DNA of 64,000 bases, taken from the NCBI RefSeq assembly GCF_001544875.2, contig NZ_FCOA02000009.1, forward strand, positions 1-64,000, written 5' to 3'. Shown here in pieces: positions 10,921 to 20,528 of this stretch. Position numbers and translations under genes: made by a program. The notes under the pieces were generated by a model. It was not told where the DNA came from and searched no databases. It worked only from the letters and a program-made list of their open reading frames with translations. Source of the stretch: Caballeronia hypogeia (GTDB lineage: Bacteria > Pseudomonadota > Gammaproteobacteria > Burkholderiales > Burkholderiaceae). Every line of letters begins with the position of its first letter. Positions within the stretch are counted from its first letter, which is position 1.

Positions 10921-13236
10921 TCAGGCGGCCACCGCCTGCGTGGCCGCGCTCAACAACACGGGAATCGACTTCGATGTCGGCGTGCCCGCGCCATCCGCGA
11001 CCGACGACAACGGCACGAGCGGATTCGTCTCCGGATAATACGCACCGAGGCAGCCGCGCGGAATGTCGTACTCGACGAGCTTGAAGCCGTTCACGCGACG
11101 CTCCGCGCCGTCGTCCCACACGCTCGTGATATCGACCAGCTCGCCCGGCTCGAAGCCGAGCATGTCGATATCCTCGCGGTTCGCGAACAGCACATGACGC
11201 TGGCCGTACACGCCGCGATAACGATCGTCGAGACCGTAGATGGTCGTGTTGTACTGGTCGTGCGAACGCGTGGTCATGAGCGTCATCAGGCGCTCGCCGT
11301 GAAGCGCACGGGCGCGGTGGATCGGCGTATCGAACGCGATCGCGTGGACGATGAAGGTCGCCTTGCCGCTCGGCGTCTTCCATACGCGATCGCGCGACGC
11401 CACGCCCAGATGAAAGCCGCCCGGTTGCTTCAGGCGTTCGTTGTAGCGCTCGAACCCTTCGATCACTTTCTCGATGCCGTCGCGGATCAGCGCGTAATCG
11501 TCGGCATGCGCGCGCCAGTCCACTTTCAATGAACCCAGCGTCGCGTGCGCCATGCGCGCGACGATGGCCACTTCGGAGAGCAGGTTCTGCGAGGCGGGCT
11601 TGTTCATGCCGTACGAAATGTGGACCATGCTCATCGAATCCTCGACGGAGACGCCCTGCGGCACGCCGTGCTGCAGGTCGATTTCGGTGCGGCCGAGCGT
11701 CGGCAGAATGAGCGCGTCGCGGCCGTGCACGAGATGGCTGCGGTTGAGTTTCGTCGTGATGTGCACGGTGAGATCGCACGCGCGCATCGCTTCCCAGGTG
11801 CGCGGCGTGTCGGGCGTCGCGATCGAGAAATTGCCGCCGAGGCCGATGAAAACCTTCACCTTGCCTTCGAGCATCGCGTGAATGGTTTCGACGACGTCGT
11901 AGCCATGCTCGCGCGGCGGCTCGAAATCGTACGCGGCGCCGAGCTTGTCGAGGAACGCTTGCGTCGGCTTTTCCTCGATGCCCACCGTGCGGTCGCCCTG
12001 CACGTTCGAATGGCCGCGCACCGGGCAGAGCCCCGCGCCGCGTTTGCCGATATTGCCGCGCATCATCATCAGGTTCGACAGGATCTGAATCGTCGGCACG
12101 GAGTTCTTGTGCTGCGTGAGACCCATGCCCCAGGTCGAGATCACAGCGCGGCCCTGAGCGTAGATGTCGGCGAGCCTGAGCACGTCGTCCATTTCCACGC
12201 CCGATTCCGCGATGATCGCGTCCCAGCTTTCGGCGCGCAGATCGTCCGCGAACGCATCGAAGCCGACCGTGTGCTGCGCGATGAAGTCGACGTCGAGCAC
12301 GCGCTCCGCGCCGTTCGCGACGGCTGCGTCATCGAGTTCGATCACGCGCTTCGCCACGCCCTTGATCAACGCGAAATCGCCGCCGACTTTCGGGCGGATG
12401 AACACCGAACTGATCTTCACGCCCTTGGGCGAAAGCATGTCGAGCGTATGCTGCGGGCTCGCGAAACGTTCGAGGCCACGCTCCTTCAGCGGATTGATCG
12501 ACACGATGGTTGCACCGCGCTTCGCGCAGTCGCGCAATTCTCCGAGCATGCGCGGATGATTCGTCGCCGGATTCTGGCCGAAGATCAGGAGTGTGTCGGC
12601 GTGCTCGAAGTCGTCGAGCGTGACCGTGCCCTTGCCGATGCCCACCGTATGCGGCAGGCCGCGGCTGGTCGCTTCGTGGCACATGTTCGAGCAGTCGGGG
12701 AAGTTGTTGGTGCCGTACATGCGCACGAACAACTGATACAGGAACGCGGCCTCGTTGCTCGCGCGGCCCGACGTGTAGAACGCGGCGCGGTCCGGATCGT
12801 CGAGCTGCTTCAGATGCGAGGCGATCAGCGCGAAGGCGTCGTCCCATTCGATCGGCACGTAGCGGTCGCGCTTCGCATCGTAGACGAGCGGGTCGGTGAG
12901 TCGGCCGTGCTGCTCCAGTTCGTAATCGGTCTGGCTCATCAGCGATTCGACCGTGTGCTCCTCGAAGAACGCGGGCGTCACGCGCTTGCTCGTCGCTTCG
13001 GCGGCCACGGCCTTCACGCCGTTTTCGCAGAATTCGAATGTCGAGCCGTGTTCGCGATCGGGCCACGCGCAGCCGGGGCAATCGAAGCCATCGGGCTGGT
13101 TCTGCTTGAAGAGCGTCTTGTAGTTGCCGCCCGCCACTCTCTCCTTGACGAGATTGATGGCGACCTGCTTCAGCGCGCCCCAGCCGGCGGCGGGATGCGT
13201 ATAAGGTTCGATGCGCTCTTCTGGTTTCTTGAACAT
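10921..13236 (-). CDS. FdhF/YdeP-family molybdopterin oxidoreductase
   Basis: 771 aa, typical of the YdeP branch of formate-dehydrogenase-like enzymes. Cys53, Cys56 (DCPGC) and Cys70 near the N-terminus correspond to the reduced iron-sulfur region. Residues about 75-600 form the molybdopterin domain, with AFYTSGRASNEAAFLYQLF, a NMCHEATS segment likely to supply the Mo ligand, and IFGQNPATNHPRM. The C-terminal dinucleotide-binding domain carries TRSHDQYNTTIYG. The substrate is unproven; E. coli YdeP is linked to acid resistance. The ATG at 13236 precedes family sequence starting MFKKPEERIEPY. It is divergent from the MocR gene and tail-to-tail with the glucosidase (6-base gap). Confidence 0.85.
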   Translation of the reverse strand: MFKKPEERIEPYTHPAAGWGALKQVAINLVKERVAGGNYKTLFKQNQPDGFDCPGCAWPDREHGSTFEFCENGVKAVAAEATSKRVTPAFFEEHTVESLMSQTDYELEQHGRLTDPLVYDAKRDRYVPIEWDDAFALIASHLKQLDDPDRAAFYTSGRASNEAAFLYQLFVRMYGTNNFPDCSNMCHEATSRGLPHTVGIGKGTVTLDDFEHADTLLIFGQNPATNHPRMLGELRDCAKRGATIVSINPLKERGLERFASPQHTLDMLSPKGVKISSVFIRPKVGGDFALIKGVAKRVIELDDAAVANGAERVLDVDFIAQHTVGFDAFADDLRAESWDAIIAESGVEMDDVLRLADIYAQGRAVISTWGMGLTQHKNSVPTIQILSNLMMMRGNIGKRGAGLCPVRGHSNVQGDRTVGIEEKPTQAFLDKLGAAYDFEPPREHGYDVVETIHAMLEGKVKVFIGLGGNFSIATPDTPRTWEAMRACDLTVHITTKLNRSHLVHGRDALILPTLGRTEIDLQHGVPQGVSVEDSMSMVHISYGMNKPASQNLLSEVAIVARMAHATLGSLKVDWRAHADDYALIRDGIEKVIEGFERYNERLKQPGGFHLGVASRDRVWKTPSGKATFIVHAIAFDTPIHRARALHGERLMTLMTTRSHDQYNTTIYGLDDRYRGVYGQRHVLFANREDIDMLGFEPGELVDITSVWDDGAERRVNGFKLVEYDIPRGCLGAYYPETNPLVPLSSVADGAGTPTSKSIPVLLSAATQAVAA

Positions 13237-13362
13237 GGCGTGGCGTATGACACTTTCAGCTTGCGATGTTCGAATCCTACTGTGTTCCGAAATGCGCGGA
13301 GCGCACAGAAAATGCGAAAACGGAGGAGTACAGTTGCGGCGTTTTGGCATAGACTTGACGCA

Positions 13363-14841
13363 TTGCCACCGGAACTCGAAAACCACTTGAAGCTATACGA
13401 AAAGCTCGCCGATGAAATCGAGGAAGCTGTGCGCCGCGGCGTGTTCGCGCCGGGCGAGAAGGTCGCGTCGGTGCGGCAGGCGAGCCAGCAGCACGACGTC
13501 AGCATCAAGACGGTGCTGCACGCATACGCGATCCTGGAAAGCCGCGGCATTCTGGAGACGCGCCCCCAGTCCGGCTACTTCGTGCGCGCGCAGCCGCAGG
13601 CTCTGAAAACCGAGCCGAAGCGCGCGGGTCGTGCCCTTGCGGTGGCCTCCGAAGTCGACGTGAGCCGCCTCGTGCTCTCGACCTTGCGCAGCATCGGCGC
13701 GCACGACGCCGTGCCGTTCGGCTCGCCGTATCCGGACCCCGAGCCGTTTCCGTGGCGGCGCATCAACCAGTACGCAAACGCCATCGCGCGGCGTCATTCG
13801 ACCTGGAATCTGATCGACGACCTGCCGCCCGGCAATCCCGAACTCATCCGCCAGATCGCGCGGCGTTACGCGGAGAACGGCGTGCCGGTCGATCCGCAGG
13901 AGATCGTGATCACGGTCGGCGCGACCGAGGCGATCAATCTGAGCCTGCAGGCGGTCGCGAAACCGGGCGATACCGTGGCGGTCGAATCGCCGACCTACTA
14001 CGCGATGCTCCACGCGATCGAGCGCCTCGGCATGCGCGCGATCGAGGTGCCGACGCATCCGGCCGAAGGCATCGACATCGAGGCGCTCGAGCAGATCATC
14101 GCGCGGCGCCGGATCGCGGCGTGCATGGTGATGCCGAACTTCCAGAATCCGTTGGGGTTCCAGATGCCGGATGAGCGAAAGCGCGCGCTCGTCGAACTGC
14201 TGTCGACGCATGACATACCGGTCATCGAAAACGACGTCTATCACGAGCTCTATTACGGCGAGGCGCGTCCGTCGACGCTCAAGAACTTCGACACCAAGGG
14301 CCTCGTGCTGCATTGCGCGTCGTTCTCGAAGAGTCTGACGGCGTCGTACCGGATCGGCTGGGCGATGCCGGGGCGCTATCGCGCGCAGGTGGAGAAGCTC
14401 AAGTTCCTCAACACGCTGACGACGCCTTCCGTGCCGCAGGTCGCGATCGCGGATTATCTGCGTCAGGACGGCTACGACCGGCATTTGCGGCGTGTGCGCA
14501 AGCTGTATCGGCAGCAGGCGCGCATCATGTCGTCGATGGTCGAGCGCTTCTTTCCGGCGGGCACGCGCATTTCGGCGCCGCAGGGCGGCTACGTGCTATG
14601 GGTGGAATTGCCTGGGCGTGTGGATTCGATGCGGCTTTATCGCGCGGCGCTCGAATGCGGCATCACGATCGGGCCGGGCTACATGTTTTCGACGCGCAAT
14701 GCGTTCAGCCATTTCATCCGCCTCAACTACAGCTATCCGTGGACCGCGCAGAGCGAGGCCGCGCTGCAGCGGCTCGGAGCGCTCGCGGGCGAGATCGGTG
14801 CGCGGGGCGGCGGGCAATCGAATAAAGGAGACCGTCTATGA
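13363..14841 (+). CDS. MocR-family regulator (GntR HTH plus aminotransferase-like domain)
   Basis: 492 aa from a TTG at 13363; a second TTG at 13387 is possible and the ribosome site is weak for both. The N-terminal GntR winged helix includes KVASVRQASQQHDVSIKTVL. The fold-type I PLP domain has VGATEAINLSLQAV, the NFQNPLGFQMP stretch and SFSKSLTASYRIGW, whose Lys should bind PLP. MocR proteins sense PLP-linked metabolites. It is divergent from the YdeP-type gene, so it may control it. Its stop overlaps the next start (ATGA at 14838-14841). Confidence 0.85.
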   Translation: MPPELENHLKLYEKLADEIEEAVRRGVFAPGEKVASVRQASQQHDVSIKTVLHAYAILESRGILETRPQSGYFVRAQPQALKTEPKRAGRALAVASEVDVSRLVLSTLRSIGAHDAVPFGSPYPDPEPFPWRRINQYANAIARRHSTWNLIDDLPPGNPELIRQIARRYAENGVPVDPQEIVITVGATEAINLSLQAVAKPGDTVAVESPTYYAMLHAIERLGMRAIEVPTHPAEGIDIEALEQIIARRRIAACMVMPNFQNPLGFQMPDERKRALVELLSTHDIPVIENDVYHELYYGEARPSTLKNFDTKGLVLHCASFSKSLTASYRIGWAMPGRYRAQVEKLKFLNTLTTPSVPQVAIADYLRQDGYDRHLRRVRKLYRQQARIMSSMVERFFPAGTRISAPQGGYVLWVELPGRVDSMRLYRAALECGITIGPGYMFSTRNAFSHFIRLNYSYPWTAQSEAALQRLGALAGEIGARGGGQSNKGDRL

Positions 14842-15110
14842 GCGATGACATCGATCCGGCGCTGGTCGCCGTGCTGACGCAACTGTGGCGCGCGCGCCTC
14901 GAAACGCCGGGGCGCAACTGGTCGCTCAACCGGCTCGCGAAGCAGTCCGGTCTGCCGATGAGCACGTTGCGGCGGCAACTGGCGGGATTGAGCGACGGCG
15001 GGCTGGTCGAGATGCAAACCGACGAGGACGGAGCCGGGTGCGCGTGGCTGACGGCAGAGGGCGTGGCGCTTTGCGAGGCGGTGTTCGGGGAAACCGGAGC
15101 GGCCTCCTGA
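14838..15110 (+). CDS. Small winged-helix protein coupled to MocR gene
   Basis: 90 aa. It opens with MSDDIDPALVAVLTQLWRAR and contains WSLNRLAKQSGLPMSTLRRQ, a helix-turn-helix, followed by LAGLSDGGLVEM and a WLTAEG wing, as in small MarR/ArsR-like repressors. ATGA overlap with the upstream MocR gene plus AAAGGAG at 14824-14830 makes translation coupled. It has no ligand domain. A DNA-binding partner of one of the flanking MocR regulators is possible but unproven. Confidence 0.7.
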   Translation: MSDDIDPALVAVLTQLWRARLETPGRNWSLNRLAKQSGLPMSTLRRQLAGLSDGGLVEMQTDEDGAGCAWLTAEGVALCEAVFGETGAAS

Positions 15111-15117
15111 GGCAATC

Positions 15118-16569
15118 TTGGACATCCACATCACCCTGCATGGCCGCCGCGACCTGACCGGCCAGATCTACGCGCAATTGCGTGCGGGCATCATCGAAGG
15201 GCGGCTCGCCGCGAACGCGCGCCTGCCGTCCACCCGCGATCTCGCCGCGCAACTCGGCGTCTCCCGCAAGACCACGCTCGAAGTGTTCGAGCGCCTTATC
15301 TCCGAAGGCTTTCTGCGCACGCGCGCGGGCGACGGCACGTTCGTCGCCGATGGGCTCGCGCGCCTGCCAGCCGCGCGCCCCGAGCCGGTCTCCGCGCGCG
15401 CCCGCGCGACCGGCATCTGGCGCAAGCTGCCCGAGCGCATGGCCATGCCGATGCCGCCCGCGCACGAAACGCTCGACTGCGACTTTAAGGGCGGCGTCAC
15501 CGACAAGACGCTCTTTCCCTACGACGCCTGGCGCCGCTGCCTGAATCACGCGCTGCGCACGCAGGCGCGAGCGGGCGGCGGCATGGCGAGCTATCGCGAT
15601 CCGGGCGGCGAGCAGGAATTGCGGCTCGGCATCGCGCGCTATCTCGCGTTCAGCCGCGCCGTGACGTGCAACTGGCAGGACGTGCTCGTGACGCAGGGCG
15701 CGCAGCAGGCGCTCGACCTGCTCGCGCGCGTCGTGATCCAGCCGGGCGATGTCGTCGCCGTCGAGGAGCCGGGTTATCCGCCCGCGCGCGCGCTGTTCGC
15801 GGCGCTTGGCGCGCGTATCGCGCATGTGCCGGTGGACGGCGAGGGCATCGTCGTGACGAAGTTGCCGCGCAACACGCGGCTCATCTACGTGACGCCATCG
15901 CACCAGTTCCCGCTCGGCATGCCGATGAGCCTCGACCGGCGCGTCGAATTGCTCGAATGGGCGGGCAAGCGCGGCGCGGTGATCGTCGAGGACGACTACG
16001 ACGGCGAGTTCCGCTTCGAGGGGCGGCCAGTGGAATCGCTGAAGAGTCTGGATCGCGCGGGACTGGTCGCCTATGTCGGCACGTTCTCGAAGACGATGTT
16101 TCCCGACTTGCGACTAGGCTATGTCGTGCCGCCCGCGACGCTCTCCGAACCGCTGTGGAACGCGAAGCAGATCTGCGACTGGCATAGCTGCATGCTCACG
16201 CAGACGGCGCTCGGCGCGTTCATGCTCGACGGCGAATACGCGAAGCATCTGCGCCGCATGCACAAGGCTTATGCCGAACGGCGCGCGGCGCTGATCGCGC
16301 GTCTCGCCGACGATCTCGCGCCGTGGTTCGAAGCGCTGCCCGCGACGGCGGGCATCCATCTGGTCGCGCGTCTCGCCGCGCCGTGGCGCGAGGACGAAGT
16401 GGTCGCGGCGGCGCGCGCGATATCGGTCGGTATCTATGGCATCCGCCCGTTCTACGCGGGGGAACCGGCGCAGCAGGGCGTGCTGCTGGGCTACGGCGGC
16501 ACGGAACTCGCCGCGATCGAGCGCGGCATGACGCGTCTCGCGGCGCTCATGCCGACGCTCGCCCGCTAA
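15118..16569 (+). CDS. MocR/PdxR-type regulator
   Basis: 483 aa, starting at a TTG with TGAGG 6 bases upstream. The GntR helix-turn-helix spans residues about 10-75 (LPSTRDLAAQLGVSRKTTLE). The aminotransferase-like domain has VTQGAQQALDLLARV, the IVEDDYDGEFRFEG motif and GTFSKTMFPDLRLGY with the PLP-binding Lys. The last two motifs are typical of PdxR and its relatives, which control pyridoxal metabolism, but no pdx gene is adjacent. It is 7 bases after the small winged-helix gene, so all three regulators are probably co-transcribed. Confidence 0.85.
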   Translation: MDIHITLHGRRDLTGQIYAQLRAGIIEGRLAANARLPSTRDLAAQLGVSRKTTLEVFERLISEGFLRTRAGDGTFVADGLARLPAARPEPVSARARATGIWRKLPERMAMPMPPAHETLDCDFKGGVTDKTLFPYDAWRRCLNHALRTQARAGGGMASYRDPGGEQELRLGIARYLAFSRAVTCNWQDVLVTQGAQQALDLLARVVIQPGDVVAVEEPGYPPARALFAALGARIAHVPVDGEGIVVTKLPRNTRLIYVTPSHQFPLGMPMSLDRRVELLEWAGKRGAVIVEDDYDGEFRFEGRPVESLKSLDRAGLVAYVGTFSKTMFPDLRLGYVVPPATLSEPLWNAKQICDWHSCMLTQTALGAFMLDGEYAKHLRRMHKAYAERRAALIARLADDLAPWFEALPATAGIHLVARLAAPWREDEVVAAARAISVGIYGIRPFYAGEPAQQGVLLGYGGTELAAIERGMTRLAALMPTLAR

Positions 16570-16579
16570 CCCGCAAAGC

Positions 16580-17725
16580 TCACTGATCGCACAACAGCAG
16601 CAGCTTTTCCTGCGCGGAACAGGCCGCCTTCTTGGGCTTCTGGTCGGTCGCATCCTGATCGCCGCGCACCGCCACCTTGCGGGTCGAATTCTGCTGCGCC
16701 TTCTCTGCCGCCGCCGTGCGCTGCGCGATGCACGCGCGCAGGTGCTTTTCCATCGGCGGATAGTATTTCCAGCCGCGCGTGAGCGGCGGCAACTCCAGGT
16801 GCACCTGCTTCCACTTCGGATGCCCCTGCGCCTGCAGCGTGTCGAAGTTCGTGCACAGCGAATCGGCGAACTTCGACAGCGCGCCCACCGTGCCGCGCAG
16901 GCCGTAATCGTAGGTGACGAGGAACGCCTTCACGGTGAGCGTCGGCGTGTCTTCCTGGATCCAGTTCGGATAGCTCGTCGTGCGGATCGTCGCCGGGAAA
17001 TAGGTCTGCTTGGCGCGCGCGGTTTCGGGCGCGCTCGTATCGAGGCGCAGCAGCTTGATCTGCTTGAGCAGTTCCGGATTCATGTCCTGAAACAGCTTCG
17101 CCGGCTGGCCCGCGACGATCACCGCCACATCGATCTTGCCGACGATCAGCTTCGCGAGGGAATCCTCGTTGTTGAGATGCTGCTCGTTCGCATCGGCGAT
17201 CGGCTCGCCGAACATCAGCCGATACAGCGTCTCCGCCGATTGCGCCGTGCCGCTGCCGATCGGCCCCACGCTGATGTTCTTGCCCTTGATCTCGTGGATG
17301 TACTTCATCGGGGAATCCGAGCGCGTGACGAAGTAAATTTCCTCGTCGTAGAGCGGCATGATGAGCCTGAGCGGCTTGATGATCTTGCCCGCCTCGACGT
17401 TGCCCGAGGTCGCCATGTCCATGTACGCCTGGTAGACGTCCGACTGCACCAGCGCGAACTTCACGCCGGGTTCGTAGCGCATGCGCTGCACGTTTTCCGC
17501 CGATCCCTTCGACGGCAGCACTTCCAGCTCGATGCCGGCCGGCTCCGCCACGTACTTCGACAGATCCTGGCCGATCTGGATGTACGTGCCGCGCTCCTGG
17601 CCCGTCGTGATCTTGTACGGCACCGCATCGGCGGCCTGACTCGAGCCCGCGCCGATCAGTCCGGCGCTGGCTACCAGCGCGAGCGCGCCCCGTGCTGCAT
17701 TGCGCATGCATTTCGTGATGAACAT
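16580..17725 (-). CDS. TAXI-family TRAP transporter solute-binding protein
   Basis: 381 aa. Signal peptide at residues 1-32 (ending SSQAADA), so periplasmic. The mature protein begins YKITTGQERGTYIQIGQDL, the TAXI-family substrate-binding start, and has VQSDVYQAYMDM and NISVGPIGSGTAQSAETLYR in the binding cleft. The family delivers organic acids such as glutamate to TRAP permeases. No TRAP membrane subunit is next to it, so it is an orphan binding protein here. It converges on the PdxR-type gene with a 10-base gap. Confidence 0.82.
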   Translation of the reverse strand: MFITKCMRNAARGALALVASAGLIGAGSSQAADAVPYKITTGQERGTYIQIGQDLSKYVAEPAGIELEVLPSKGSAENVQRMRYEPGVKFALVQSDVYQAYMDMATSGNVEAGKIIKPLRLIMPLYDEEIYFVTRSDSPMKYIHEIKGKNISVGPIGSGTAQSAETLYRLMFGEPIADANEQHLNNEDSLAKLIVGKIDVAVIVAGQPAKLFQDMNPELLKQIKLLRLDTSAPETARAKQTYFPATIRTTSYPNWIQEDTPTLTVKAFLVTYDYGLRGTVGALSKFADSLCTNFDTLQAQGHPKWKQVHLELPPLTRGWKYYPPMEKHLRACIAQRTAAAEKAQQNSTRKVAVRGDQDATDQKPKKAACSAQEKLLLLCDQ

Positions 17726-17938
17726 GATTGACCCTTAATCGGAGTTGGACGGGTGCTGTGAAACTCGCGCTCTGCGTACATGATGCGTACGCAATGCGCG
17801 CAATCCGGTCATGCCCGGTCACTCACATGCGGCTCAACGCGGGTCGCGTGACGTGTGTTTGCCGTGCGTCGTTGTCGTTGCTGCTCGGTTGCTTCGTTGT
17901 TCTGTGTCTCGTGATTCTTTTAATCGTGTCGGACTGGT

Positions 17939-19846
17939 TCAGCGCGAGGGCTTGGGCGCCGTTTCGCCGCCGCTCCAGCCGTACTGCTTGATGGCGCGCT
18001 CGAGTTCGTCGCTCTTGTCGGCGTCGGGGCGCGCGCTGCCGGACATCGTCGCGAATTGCGGCGATCCGCCGACGCCGTTGGCCTGCGCGCCACGGTTCGA
18101 CGCGCTCGCCTGCGCCGGCGACTGGCCGACGATCGGCGGCACACGCTGCGCGGTTGCGGTCTGCGCGGCCGTCTGCGCGGCGATCGGCTGCGCGCTCGCC
18201 GACACGGGCGGGCTCGGCGCGGGCGCCTGCGCGCCCGTCGTAGCCGAGGGCTGCGGCATGTTCTGACTCGACTGCGGTGGACGCGGCACGGCCGTATGCG
18301 GCGCCGGGGCGGGCGCCGGCGGGTCCTCGCCGAGGTAATACGGCGCGTGCGGAGTCGCTGTGCGCGGCGCGCCGCCGCCCTGCGGCTCGTCCTCGCCGAG
18401 GTAATACGGCTTGCGCGCCGCCGGAGCGGGCAGCGCAGCGGGGGCGGGAGCCGGGGTCGTCCTGACGATGGACTGCTGCGTCGACGCCTGAGGCGCGGCC
18501 GGGGCCACCGACGCAACGGGCGCGGGCGGCGTGATCGTCGTCGGGGTGGTGGGCGCGGTGAGCGGCCCGATCGTAGCGGCGGTGATCGCGCTGGTCGCGG
18601 CCTGGCCGCGCGCGAATTTCTCGGCGGGCGAACCGTAGTCGTAGTCCACGTCCGCGTCGTCCGGCTGACGCACGGCGGTGTTGCGCTGCGCCGGGCGTTT
18701 CTGCGCGAACACGTTTGGTTTCGCAGCGGGCGGCGCTGCAACGTTTGCCTGCGCCGGCGCGAGCGCTGCGGTGTTCGCGGTCGATGTCGCGGACGGCGTC
18801 TTCTGAGCCAGCGCCGCCGAAGCCGTCGGCGCGAGCCAGCCAGCGTGCGAGATCACGCGTTCGAGCATTCCCTGCGATTCGGTGTTGCTGCCGTCGAGCG
18901 CGAGCGCTTCGCCCGCGTTCTGCTGCACGCAGGCCCAGGCGGAAGTCCGCTCGCAGGCGCGCGCCAGTTGCAGGGCGGCATCCCGCGCCAGTTCCCGCTT
19001 GACGAGCTCGTCCTTCAGCGCTTCGTATTCCGCGCGCGTCTGCTGCTGCGCCGGCTGCGCCTTGAGCCGTGCGCGCGCGGCGTTCAGGTCGTGCCGATCC
19101 AGCGCGGTGCGCACGCCTTGCAGCGGATCGCCGGGCGGCAGCGCGTGAGTATCGGGCGCGGCGCGCCGCTCCGCGATCGCCGGCGCGCCGGGTTTGGCCG
19201 GGGCGCCGGCGGCGTTGCCAGTGCTGGTCGCGCCGCGCGTAAGCGCATTGAGCTTCGAATCGATCGCGCCCGAAACGCTATGCTCGGTCGACGACGCGAC
19301 TTCCGGCTCCTCATCGTCCGGATTGCCCTGATGCAGATAGAACGCTGCGCCGGCGGCCAGCACCAGCGCGCAGGCGGTCGCGATGATCGTCTTTTTCCGG
19401 TTCCAGCCCTCGGAGCCGGGCAGGGCGGTGGGGTCGTAGCTCGGATCGGTATAGGCGTTGCGGGCGGATTCCTCCAGGCGCCGCGCCCGGTGTTCCGCGG
19501 ACCTCTGCGCGATTCGCTCGCTCGCGCGTTTCGCGTCCCAGGCGGGCCAGCCGGTGTGCAGACTCGGCTCGGCGCGCCCGGATTCGTTGGCGGCCGCGCC
19601 CACCGATGCGGAGGCGGAAGCGGATGCTGTGGAAGTCGCCGTGGCGGACGCCATCGGCGCGTCGTCGATCTGGTCGAACAGGTCTGCTTGCCGCTTCGGT
19701 TCCCGCGCCCCGAGCTCGGTGCCAAACGCGGCGCTGCGATCCGCGCCGCAATTGGGGCAGCTGTCGGCGTTCTTGCGCACCGTGCTGCCGCACCGCTGGC
19801 AGACGACGGAGAACATGGAGGCAGGAAACGTCAAACGCGTGGTCAT
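17939..19846 (-). CDS. Zinc-ribbon single-pass membrane protein with long Ala/Pro-rich region
   Basis: 635 aa from the ATG at 19846. Residues about 15-35 hold CQRC and CPNC, a zinc ribbon. A transmembrane segment (TIIATACALVLAAGAAFYLH) sits at about residues 165-185. Beyond it the protein is probably periplasmic: a helical stretch (about 290-390) with paired Cys, then a low-complexity Ala/Pro region. Two copies of PYYLGED lie near residues 480 and 502, coded by a 21-base direct repeat. The C-terminal ELERAIKQYGWSGGE recalls small helical motifs. I do not recognise the family; a role in envelope organisation is only a guess. Confidence 0.6.
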   Translation of the reverse strand: MTTRLTFPASMFSVVCQRCGSTVRKNADSCPNCGADRSAAFGTELGAREPKRQADLFDQIDDAPMASATATSTASASASASVGAAANESGRAEPSLHTGWPAWDAKRASERIAQRSAEHRARRLEESARNAYTDPSYDPTALPGSEGWNRKKTIIATACALVLAAGAAFYLHQGNPDDEEPEVASSTEHSVSGAIDSKLNALTRGATSTGNAAGAPAKPGAPAIAERRAAPDTHALPPGDPLQGVRTALDRHDLNAARARLKAQPAQQQTRAEYEALKDELVKRELARDAALQLARACERTSAWACVQQNAGEALALDGSNTESQGMLERVISHAGWLAPTASAALAQKTPSATSTANTAALAPAQANVAAPPAAKPNVFAQKRPAQRNTAVRQPDDADVDYDYGSPAEKFARGQAATSAITAATIGPLTAPTTPTTITPPAPVASVAPAAPQASTQQSIVRTTPAPAPAALPAPAARKPYYLGEDEPQGGGAPRTATPHAPYYLGEDPPAPAPAPHTAVPRPPQSSQNMPQPSATTGAQAPAPSPPVSASAQPIAAQTAAQTATAQRVPPIVGQSPAQASASNRGAQANGVGGSPQFATMSGSARPDADKSDELERAIKQYGWSGGETAPKPSR

Positions 19847-20469
19847 GCTTGAGCCCTCGAAGGACAGGTGCGTGAGGTTGCCAGATTCGCGTGGCCGCCA
19901 TTGCGCGCAGATTCGCCGCGCTTCAACGCGGGGACACCGTCCCTGCGGCAGCAATCCTTCGTATTGTTTCCTCGCGCGAACGACCGCTGGCGGGAAACGA
20001 CTATCCGACTATGGTTCAATGCCATTCGGACGTCAATTGCCTTTCGCACCTATCCCGGGGTCGCCGGACCCTGAGCGACTACAGCCTTGCATTCTCGTGG
20101 TTCCTCATATTCCTGCCGGATCGTGCCGTCCGGATTCTGGCCCTGAAGCCGATGTGAAAGCGCAGGACGGGCTCACGCCGCGCTTCTCTCGCGCACTATC
20201 TTTCTGACATTTTCGGCCGCCTGAGGCGGTTTTGAACCGCCAATCCTTAGCCCTTAACCGACAAGGACCCGCGACTGGCCGGTAACCCACTGATGCCAAA
20301 GCGAAACGTCGTCGCGACGCGCAACGTGGGCGCCGCGCAACGCCGGCTTGCGTGCGCGGGCGGGGTGTGCGTGGTCGGCGTCGCCGGTTTGAGAGGACGA
20401 ACCGATCAGGCATCCGAAGCATCGTTCGGAAAGATTGCCTTTCGCGCAGCTTTCCGGCGCCGCGAAAAC
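19847..20469. other. Long intergenic region, no gene seen
   Basis: About 620 bases between the zinc-ribbon gene and the aldehyde dehydrogenase terminator. It has a short inverted repeat around 20225-20241 (GGCGG/CCGCC with a tiny loop). Overlapping short frames show no recognisable domain or ribosome site. It presumably carries the promoter of the zinc-ribbon gene on the minus strand. Confidence 0.4.
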
Positions 20470-20510
20470 GACGCGGGCCGTGGCGCTTCGTCAGCGCACA
20501 CGGCCCGCGT
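20470..20510 (-). terminator. Rho-independent terminator of the aldehyde dehydrogenase gene
   Basis: Perfect 12-base arms at 20471-20482 (ACGCGGGCCGTG) and 20499-20510, loop 16 bases. On the minus strand the stem is followed by a GTTTTC run. It lies 19 bases beyond the stop of the aldehyde dehydrogenase. Confidence 0.75.
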
Positions 20511-20528
20511 CGGGTCACGCTCCGATAC

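Noticed and set aside
11545..13362. Upstream in-frame extension of the MocR gene
   Set aside because: It is antisense to the YdeP-type gene and has no similarity; the MocR family sequence starts only near 13363.
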